This document shows positions 5,750 to 11,387 of a stretch of 11,387 nucleotides of DNA, in pieces (position 1 is the stretch's first letter; each line of letters starts with the position of its first letter). The position numbers and the translations under genes were made by a program. The notes beneath the pieces were generated by a model. It had not been told where the DNA came from. It made no database searches and saw nothing but the letters and a program-made list of their open reading frames with translations. The DNA is from Bryobacterales bacterium (GTDB taxonomy: Bacteria > Acidobacteriota > Terriglobia > Bryobacterales > Bryobacteraceae): the NCBI GenBank assembly GCA_003517725.1, contig DOZZ01000142.1:1-11387 (forward strand). The letters run 5' to 3'.

Positions 5750-8290
5750 ATGTCGTTCATTCGGAAGTTGCCAATTCTGACGTTTTGCGCCGTGGCATCC
5801 GCGGCGGCGGTTTACGCCCAGTCGAATGCCGGAACCATCGATGGTCAGGTACTCGATCCCTCGGGCGCCGTGATCGCGGAGGCATCGGTGGAACTTAGGA
5901 ATCCGATTACGAAGTTCAGCCACAAGACGGTCTCGGATGCCAACGGGCGCTTCCATTTTACGAACGTGCCGCCGAATCCGTACCATGTAGTAGTCGTGGC
6001 GCCTGGATTTGCGAAAAAAGATGTGGATGCCACGGTGCGCACGAATCTGCCGGTGAACGTGGACGTGACGCTGGAGCTCGAAGGCGGCACGACTACGGTA
6101 GAAGTGGAAGCGACCGGAGCGACGCTGGTCGAGAATATCGCAGTGTCGCATTCCGACGTGAGCGAAGACACATTAGCCAAACTGCCGATCAGTACGCCCG
6201 GCGCGGGCCTGAGCGACGCCATCGGCATGACATCGCCCACCGTGGTGCGCGACTCGAACGGCATGTTTCACTCGGCCGGCGACCATTCGCAGACTTCTTA
6301 CTCAATTGACGGGCAGTTGATCAGCGACCAGCAGAGCAAGCTGTTCTCGACGCAGATTCCAGTTAACGCGGTGCAGTCGATGGAACTGATCACGGGCTCG
6401 CCCAGCGCGGAATTCGGGGATAAGACCAGCCTGGTGGTGGACGCGACCACTAAGTCCGGCCTGGGTTTGAAGAAACCTTCGGGCGGCCTCGAACTTTCGG
6501 CCTCTTCATTTGGCACTTACAACGAGCAGGCTTCGTATCGTTTGGGGAATTCCCGCTTTGGCAACTTCACGGTGCTGAATCTGGCGCGCTCGGGACGCTT
6601 TCTGGACTCGCCCGAATTCATGCCGCTTCATGATCGCGGCAACAACGGCACGCTGTTCAACCGCTTCGATTTTCAACCGGACCAGAATGACAGTATTCAC
6701 CTGAACCTATTCGCCGCGCGTAACTGGTTTCAGGTACCCAACACTTACGATCAGCCGCGGCAGGATCAGCGGCAGCAGGTCGTCTCCTATAACATCGCCC
6801 CGGGCTGGCAGCATATCTTCAGCCCCAGCCTGCTGTTATCGGTGAACCCCTATCTGCGCAGCGACTTTGTGCATTATTATGGCAGCCGCGACCCGTTCGC
6901 CGATTCGCCCGCCACTATTTCGCAGTACCGCACGCTTACTAACCTTGGCGTGAAAGCGGATCTGTCGTATGTGCAGCATCACAATAATCTGAAAGTAGGT
7001 TTTCAGGTGATGGAAACGCGGCTGCATGAGCAGTTCTCGCTGGGCATCACGGACCCGTCGTTGAACGCGCCGTGCCTGAGCGATTTCTCCGCGGCGGCCC
7101 AGAATTGCGCCACGCCTAATCCCAACTTTTTGCCGGGCCTGGTGGCTCTTGATCTAAGCAGGGGCGGGCAGCCTTTCAATTTCAAGCAGAAGGGCAATAT
7201 CAAGGAGGCCGCGTTGTATGTGCAGGACACGGTGACGCTGGGCGCCTTCACTTTCAGCCCCGGCTTGCGCATTGACCATTACGCCGGTCTTGAAACCGAG
7301 AACGCCGCCGAGCCCCGGCTGGGGGCATCCTATTTATTCAAGCGCACCTCCACCGTGCTGCGTGCTTCGTATTCGCGTTCGCTCGAGACCCCGTACAACG
7401 AAAACCTGCTGCTCTCGAGCGCGACCGGCGCCGGCGGGCTGGGCGCCAGCGGCTTGGGGGCCACGGCTGTCGAGCCGCTGCGCAGCGGCCGGCGTAACCA
7501 GTACAATGCGGGCCTGCAGCAAGGCCTGGGCAAGTATTTGCAGGCCGACATCGACTATGTCTGGAAGTTCACCACCAACGCCTTCGATTTCAACGCCCTC
7601 TTCAACACCCCGATAACCTTCCCCATCAGTTGGCGTAAATCTAAAATCGACGGCTTCGGCGTGCGTCTGAATACCACCGACATTCACGGTTTACAGGTTT
7701 ACACTTCGCTGGGCCACACGCGCGCGCGGTTCTTCGGCCCCGAACAGGGCGGTCTTATTTTCAACTCGCCGCTTGCCGGCAGCGTGTTCCGCATCGACCA
7801 CGATCAGGTTTTCCAGCAGACCACCAACGCGCGCTACCAATACAAGACCAACGGTCCGTGGATCAGCTTGACGTGGCTCTACGATAGCGGTCAGGTGGCG
7901 GGACATGTGCCGGATATTCAAACCGCATTTACGTTTACGCCGGCGCAGCAGGCCGCCATAGGACTGTTCTGCGACGGCCGCTTCGCGACGCTTACCAGCG
8001 GCATTTCGTCATGCAGCGGCACGGCGGGCGCCACGCGGCTACAGATCCCCCGCACCGGAACCGAAAACGACGATACCAATCCGCCGCGCATCGCGCCGAG
8101 GAACCTGTTTGACGCGGGCATCGGGACCGACAACCTGTGGCACCGCGGCGAAGGGCTGCGCGTGAAAGCGCGCTTCACGGTCACCAACCTGACGAATAAG
8201 GTTTCGCTCTATAATTTTCTGTCAACGTTCAGCGGGACGCATTTCCTGGCCCCGCGGACTTATGAAGCGGCGCTCGGGTTTGAGTTTTAG
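5750..8290 (+). CDS. TonB-dependent outer-membrane receptor with N-terminal carboxypeptidase-regulatory-like domain
   Basis: An outer-membrane gated channel that should import a ligand with energy from TonB-ExbB-ExbD. Of 846 residues, 1-24 are a signal peptide (ends VYAQ). Residues 27-110 are a CarboxypepD_reg-like beta sandwich (GTIDGQVLDPSGAVIAEASV, then NGRFHFTNVPPNPYHVVVVA). Residues 135-237 are the plug (SYSIDGQLISDQQSKLFSTQ, then AVQSMELITGSPSAEFGDKT). From about 245 a beta-barrel runs to the C-terminal TYEAALGFEF, whose final Phe is the usual barrel-assembly signal. Paired cysteines at 442/453 and 741/755 probably form loop disulfides. The N-terminal domain and the DQQSK plug wording are typical of Acidobacteria receptors, often shown as 'Oar-like'. 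GTG at 5747 is an alternative start by one codon; ATG 5750 is preferred. The two-component genes follow 24 bases later, which suggests shared control. The ligand is unknown. Confidence 0.93.
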   Translation: MSFIRKLPILTFCAVASAAAVYAQSNAGTIDGQVLDPSGAVIAEASVELRNPITKFSHKTVSDANGRFHFTNVPPNPYHVVVVAPGFAKKDVDATVRTNLPVNVDVTLELEGGTTTVEVEATGATLVENIAVSHSDVSEDTLAKLPISTPGAGLSDAIGMTSPTVVRDSNGMFHSAGDHSQTSYSIDGQLISDQQSKLFSTQIPVNAVQSMELITGSPSAEFGDKTSLVVDATTKSGLGLKKPSGGLELSASSFGTYNEQASYRLGNSRFGNFTVLNLARSGRFLDSPEFMPLHDRGNNGTLFNRFDFQPDQNDSIHLNLFAARNWFQVPNTYDQPRQDQRQQVVSYNIAPGWQHIFSPSLLLSVNPYLRSDFVHYYGSRDPFADSPATISQYRTLTNLGVKADLSYVQHHNNLKVGFQVMETRLHEQFSLGITDPSLNAPCLSDFSAAAQNCATPNPNFLPGLVALDLSRGGQPFNFKQKGNIKEAALYVQDTVTLGAFTFSPGLRIDHYAGLETENAAEPRLGASYLFKRTSTVLRASYSRSLETPYNENLLLSSATGAGGLGASGLGATAVEPLRSGRRNQYNAGLQQGLGKYLQADIDYVWKFTTNAFDFNALFNTPITFPISWRKSKIDGFGVRLNTTDIHGLQVYTSLGHTRARFFGPEQGGLIFNSPLAGSVFRIDHDQVFQQTTNARYQYKTNGPWISLTWLYDSGQVAGHVPDIQTAFTFTPAQQAAIGLFCDGRFATLTSGISSCSGTAGATRLQIPRTGTENDDTNPPRIAPRNLFDAGIGTDNLWHRGEGLRVKARFTVTNLTNKVSLYNFLSTFSGTHFLAPRTYEAALGFEF

Positions 8291-8314
8291 CCGGCTGATG
8301 TAACCTAGTGGCAG

Positions 8315-9040
8315 ATGCGAATCCTGGTGGTCGAAGACGAGAAGCGAATCGCCGACTTTCTCACCCGCGGCCTGGAAGGCGCGGGCTATGCCGTCGATAC
8401 CGCGCCCGACGGCAACTCGGCACTGACCTTCGCGCACGGCACCGACTATGATCTGGTGATTCTGGATTTGATGCTGCCCGATATGGACGGCCTGAAGGTG
8501 CTGGAACGTATCCGCAATAAGAAGGCCGGCCCGCCGGTGCTGATTCTGAGCGCGCGCGGCGCCGTGGACGACCGCGTCAAGGGGCTCGAACAGGGCGCCG
8601 ACGATTACATGACCAAGCCCTTCGCGTTCACCGAACTGCTGGCTCGCGTGCGCGCCCTGCTGCGGCGCGGACAACCCACGCCGGAGCGGCTGCAGGTGGC
8701 CGATCTGCAACTCGACAGCATGCGCCGCCGCGTCACGCGCAATGGCGAAGTCATCGACCTGGCGCCCAAAGAGTTCGGCATCCTCGAATACATGATGCGC
8801 AACAAGGGCCGGCCGCTCAGCCGCACCATGATCGTCGAACACGTCTGGGATATGGATTATGACGGTCTCACCAACATCGTCGACGTCTACATTCGCCATC
8901 TGCGCAGCAAGATCGACGACCGCTTTCCAGTCAAGTTGATCCAGACGGTGCGCGGCATCGGCTACATGGTGGAAGGACCGGAGGCGTCGCCGCGCCCCGG
9001 CGAGCGCGCGCCCGAAGCCTCTTTCGAACATCCAGGGTAA
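8315..9040 (+). CDS. OmpR/PhoB-family response regulator, CusR/CopR-like
   Basis: A DNA-binding transcription factor activated by phosphorylation. The 241 residues contain a receiver domain (1-118) with acidic pocket Glu7/Asp8, phospho-acceptor Asp51 in VILDLMLPDMDG, Ser79 and Lys101 in DDYMTKPFAF. A winged-helix domain (about 125-220) follows, with APKEFGILEYMMRNKG, NIVDVYIRHLRSKIDD and LIQTVRGIGYMVEG. The wording FAFTELLARVRALLRR and VDVYIRHLRSKIDD is that of the heavy-metal (CusR/CopR/SilR) branch, but the same branch also includes members with other signals. A Pro/Glu-rich tail of about 20 residues follows the wing. The gene begins 24 bases after the receptor and ends 4 bases before its sensor kinase, so the receptor, regulator and kinase are likely cotranscribed. 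The start at 8315 has only a weak ribosome site (AGTGG, 8307-8311). Confidence 0.95.
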   Translation: MRILVVEDEKRIADFLTRGLEGAGYAVDTAPDGNSALTFAHGTDYDLVILDLMLPDMDGLKVLERIRNKKAGPPVLILSARGAVDDRVKGLEQGADDYMTKPFAFTELLARVRALLRRGQPTPERLQVADLQLDSMRRRVTRNGEVIDLAPKEFGILEYMMRNKGRPLSRTMIVEHVWDMDYDGLTNIVDVYIRHLRSKIDDRFPVKLIQTVRGIGYMVEGPEASPRPGERAPEASFEHPG

Positions 9041-9044
9041 ATCG

Positions 9045-10523
9045 ATGGCCGGGCAGCGCACCCACGTCACGCGCGGACTTCGCTTCGTCCTGACCGCCAG
9101 CTACGCGCTTTTCTTCGCGCTGATGTTCACGCTGGTGGCGGGCGTCTTCCGGCAGAGCCTGGCGGGGTTTCTGGATCGCCAGGTGCACGAAAATCTGGAC
9201 CAGGACTGGGCCGCCATCAAGGGCTACCTGCGCATTCAGAAAGGCGTGCCTACGTGGTATTTCGACGAGCACGACACGGACGAAGCCGCCATCGTCGGAC
9301 GTTTGCGGCGGGTGTATGTGTTGATCAACGCGAGCGGCCGCGTGATCCAGGGCACCGATCTGTATGCGTCGCTCGGCATGGACTCGCCCGCCGAAATCAA
9401 ATCGGTGCTCGAGACCGGTACCGCGCATTTCCGCGAAAGTCACGATCCGCACGGCGTGCCCTATGTGATTCGCTCCGGCGCGGTGTTCGATGAAGACCAT
9501 CGCGAGAAATATTTCGTGGCCATCGGCCGCTCCACCAGCGACAACGGCAAACTGCTGCAGCGCTTTACCTGGCTGTGCATCTGGTTGATCCCGCTGATGC
9601 TGCTGGGCGGCTGCGTGCTGGGCTGGATCTTCGCCGGGCGGGCGCTCAGCCCGGTGCTGGCCGTGGCGCGCACGGCGCAGCGCATCACCGGGTCGAATCT
9701 GAGCCTGCGCATTCCCACGCGCCAGTCAGGCGATGAGCTCGATTACCTGATCGAGACGTTGAACCAGATGATCGAGCGGCTGGAGAACTCGTTCCGCCAG
9801 ATTCGCCAGTTCTCGACAGACGTGTCGCATGAGCTACGCACGCCGCTGACCATCTTGCGCGGGCAATTGGAAGTGGCGCTGTTCACGGCGCAGTCGAGCG
9901 AGCAGTATCGCGAGGCCATCGTGGATTCGCTGCAGGATATTGAGCGGCTTTCGCAGATCGTGCGCGCGCTGCTGCTGCTGTCGCAGGCCGAAACCGGGCA
10001 GGTGGTGTTGCAGCCCACCACGCTGGATCTGGCCGCGCTGGTGAAAGACCTGTCGGAGCAGTTCCAGATACCGGCGGAGGGGGGCGACGTGCGGCTCGAA
10101 ATAGAGGTGCCGCCGCAACCCGTGATGGCCGAGCTCGACCGTGTGCAGATCGAGCGCATGCTCTCGAACCTGCTCTCGAACGCGGTAAAGTTTACGCCTC
10201 CGGGCGGCCGCGTCGGCGTGCATTTGCGAGCCGAGGAAGAACGCGCCGTGCTGCGCGTCGAAGACACGGGCCGGGGGATTGCGCCCGAGCACCTGCCGCA
10301 CATCTTTGATCGCTTTTTCCGGGTCAGCGGCCCGGCAGCCGAATCGCCCGAGAAGGGTTTGGGCCTGGGCCTCAGCTTTGTGGCCTGGATCGCGCGGGCG
10401 CATGGTGGATCGGTGCAGGTTTCAAGCGAGCCTGGCCACGGCACTGTGTTCGAAGTGACTCTGCCGCTGCACGGCGTGCCGCGCGAGATGCGCCCGGATG
10501 TCGCGGCGCCGGCCAATGTCTAA
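9045..10523 (+). CDS. Membrane sensor histidine kinase, CusS-like
   Basis: Inner-membrane kinase partner of the preceding response regulator. The 492 residues comprise a first transmembrane helix (about 13-34), a periplasmic sensor region (about 35-172), a second helix (about 175-197), a HAMP linker (198-250), a HisKA dimerisation domain with phospho-accepting His262 in FSTDVSHELRTPLT, and a HATPase domain. The HATPase N box includes Asn375 and Asn379 (NLLSNAVKFTPPGG). The G1 box is VEDTGRGIAPEH, the F box is IFDRFFR, and the G2 box is KGLGLGLSFV. All catalytic motifs are intact. The sensor region carries several histidines (128, 133, 136, 152) and acidic residues, compatible with but not proof of metal sensing. 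The overall layout matches heavy-metal sensor kinases of the CusS group. It starts 4 bases after the regulator's stop, typical for a pair. Signal unknown. Confidence 0.95.
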   Translation: MAGQRTHVTRGLRFVLTASYALFFALMFTLVAGVFRQSLAGFLDRQVHENLDQDWAAIKGYLRIQKGVPTWYFDEHDTDEAAIVGRLRRVYVLINASGRVIQGTDLYASLGMDSPAEIKSVLETGTAHFRESHDPHGVPYVIRSGAVFDEDHREKYFVAIGRSTSDNGKLLQRFTWLCIWLIPLMLLGGCVLGWIFAGRALSPVLAVARTAQRITGSNLSLRIPTRQSGDELDYLIETLNQMIERLENSFRQIRQFSTDVSHELRTPLTILRGQLEVALFTAQSSEQYREAIVDSLQDIERLSQIVRALLLLSQAETGQVVLQPTTLDLAALVKDLSEQFQIPAEGGDVRLEIEVPPQPVMAELDRVQIERMLSNLLSNAVKFTPPGGRVGVHLRAEEERAVLRVEDTGRGIAPEHLPHIFDRFFRVSGPAAESPEKGLGLGLSFVAWIARAHGGSVQVSSEPGHGTVFEVTLPLHGVPREMRPDVAAPANV

Positions 10524-10574
10524 ACAAACGTTAATGCTATGTTCAGGGTGGGCTTCACGTGGTTGTTTTAATCT

Positions 10575-10583
10575 GAAAGGGTG
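10575..10583 (+). promoter_or_regulatory. Shine-Dalgarno that places the start of the DUF5666-like gene
   Basis: GAAAGGG at about 10575-10581 is too close to the upstream GTG codon at 10581 to serve it, but sits about 8 bases before ATG 10590. That favours the ATG, which also gives a clean signal peptide. Confidence 0.5.
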
Positions 10584-10589
10584 AAGTGC

Positions 10590-10892
10590 ATGCTGGCCCG
10601 TCTCGCGGTAGTTTTGCTTCTGGCGCTTCCGGCGGCGGGATGGGCATACCAACCGCCAATGCCGCAGGAGACCGGGGCCAGGACTGCGATCTTCTCGGGC
10701 ATCGTCACGGCGGTTTCGGAAAGTTCCGTCACGGTCAATCGCAAAGGTCTGGGCCTGGATTCCGTAACGCACACTTTCGCGATCGACGCCAAGACGCGCA
10801 TCGAAGGCAAGCTGCGGCCGCGCGCGAAGGTCACGGTGATGTACGCGGCCACGGATGACGGCATGCTGGCCGTGCGCATTATCGTGCGGTGA
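10590..10892 (+). CDS. Small exported DUF5666-like (OB-fold-like) protein
   Basis: The 100-residue product has a signal peptide (MLARLAVVLLLALPAAGWA) and a short beta-rich mature domain (about 34-100). Its pattern is FSGIVTAVSESSVTVN, THTFAIDAKTRIEGKL, AKVTVMYAATDDGMLAVRI. This 'G-V-x-x-V ... T-V ... F-x-V-D-x-x-T-x-I ... V-x-V-x-Y ... A-x-x-I' layout is that of DUF5666-type domains, small exported beta barrels of unknown role. No cysteines occur in the mature protein. A GTG at 10581 could add three residues, but the ribosome site fits ATG 10590 better. It lies 66 bases after the sensor kinase in the same direction, so it may belong to the same transcript or be separately expressed. Its stop codon directly abuts the stop of the convergent membrane protein gene. 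Confidence 0.75.
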   Translation: MLARLAVVLLLALPAAGWAYQPPMPQETGARTAIFSGIVTAVSESSVTVNRKGLGLDSVTHTFAIDAKTRIEGKLRPRAKVTVMYAATDDGMLAVRIIVR

Positions 10893-11387
10893 TTATTCGC
10901 CTGCCGCGGGCTCGGTGGCCAGGGGCCGCCGCCAAGCCAACACAGCCTGCTTCAGCGTGCCGATATGCGCGCGGACCACGCACAGGATCACCATCAACAC
11001 CACCACGCCAATGGCCAGCATGGAGGTTTGCGGCACGCTGAGGTTCTCTTTCCAGAACCCCAGCCAGTGCCCGTAGACCAGCTCGATGTGCACCCAGTAG
11101 ACCAGCAGTGAATTGGTGCCGAGCGTGCGCACCCAGCTCCAGGTCTGCGCGGCCGGCTGCAAGGTCCAGATATAGGCGAACGTCACCAGCACCAGAATCA
11201 CGCCGAGTTTGATCAGCACCAGCACCGGGCTGTTGAGCCAGAAATCGACGCCGCCGCCATAGAACGAGACCGGGATGGAGTTGGAGCCGAGGGCAAGAAG
11301 AATGCCGGCGATGGCCACCCACTGCATAGTCTGGTTCAGCTGCTGCGGCTTGAGGCCGCGCAGCAGGGAACCAAAGGTCAGTCCGAA
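10893..11387 (-). CDS. Multi-pass membrane protein, DUF1624/HGSNAT acyltransferase-like, C-terminal part only
   Basis: The frame enters from the right edge and ends with TAA at 10893-10895, leaving 164 C-terminal residues. Four hydrophobic helices are visible at about 22-35, 53-74, 89-108 and 119-139, followed by a charged cytoplasmic tail. The block VRTLGTNSLLVYWVHIELVYGHW (first half 86-98, second half 99-108) resembles the C-terminal helix of DUF1624 proteins. These are related to heparan-alpha-glucosaminide N-acetyltransferase and move acyl groups across membranes onto sugars. Other membrane acyltransferases (acyltransferase 3, DUF418) end in similar helices, and the catalytic N-terminal half is outside the window, so the family call is moderate. 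ATG at 11327 is an internal methionine, not a likely start, because the frame continues upstream in coding style (FGLTFGSLLRGL). Confidence 0.65.
   Translation of the reverse strand, partial: FGLTFGSLLRGLKPQQLNQTMQWVAIAGILLALGSNSIPVSFYGGGVDFWLNSPVLVLIKLGVILVLVTFAYIWTLQPAAQTWSWVRTLGTNSLLVYWVHIELVYGHWLGFWKENLSVPQTSMLAIGVVVLMVILCVVRAHIGTLKQAVLAWRRPLATEPAAGE

Noticed and set aside
5374..5898. Longer frame overlapping the 98-residue Cys/His gene and running into the receptor gene
   Set aside because: Gly/Arg-rich composition, no signal peptide or motif, and poorer ribosome site than the 5369 start; it also conflicts with the receptor's signal peptide.
8222..9070. Minus-strand open frame of 282 codons opposite the response regulator
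   Set aside because: His/Ala/Gln-rich antisense product without any motif; the response regulator frame has every expected residue.
1..11387. Mobile element, CRISPR, tRNA or phage content
   Set aside because: No transposase, integrase, direct repeat array, tRNA cloverleaf or terminal inverted repeats seen; base composition looks even throughout.

Overview
The window is GC-rich chromosomal DNA, almost fully coding. It looks like an acidobacterium of the Solibacter/Bryobacter type. That assignment rests on the TonB-dependent receptor, which has an N-terminal carboxypeptidase-regulatory-like domain, on several small secreted proteins of types common in that phylum, and on a class II photolyase. 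It is inferred from protein style, since no marker gene is present. I see no tRNA, rRNA, CRISPR array, insertion sequence or phage gene, and no gene-free stretch longer than about 85 bases.

Left part, minus strand (1-2292): a two-gene operon reading leftward. A class II CPD photolyase comes first, followed through an ATGA stop/start overlap by a TIGR01777-type NAD(P)-dependent epimerase that runs off the left edge. A 59-base gap with a short inverted repeat separates it from the rightward genes.

Middle, plus strand (2352-5329): three closely spaced genes for exported proteins. They are a DUF3108 protein, an SGNH/GDSL esterase with all its catalytic blocks, and a 357-residue secreted protein of unknown function that starts with TTG.

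Right-centre, plus strand (5369-10523): a likely functional unit. It contains a 98-residue exported protein with a His-rich stretch and a CxxC motif, a TonB-dependent outer-membrane receptor, an OmpR/CusR-like response regulator 24 bases downstream, and a CusS-like sensor kinase 4 bases after that. The simplest reading is an envelope uptake or sensing module controlled by its own two-component system, possibly for a transition metal or a metal chelate. The ligand cannot be read from sequence. A small exported DUF5666-like protein follows (10590-10892).

Right edge, minus strand (10893-11387): the C-terminal part of a multi-pass membrane protein resembling the DUF1624/HGSNAT acyltransferase family. 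Its stop codon abuts the stop codon of the DUF5666-like gene with no spacer.

The best candidate for something undescribed is the small Cys/His protein, receptor and two-component cassette at 5369-10523.
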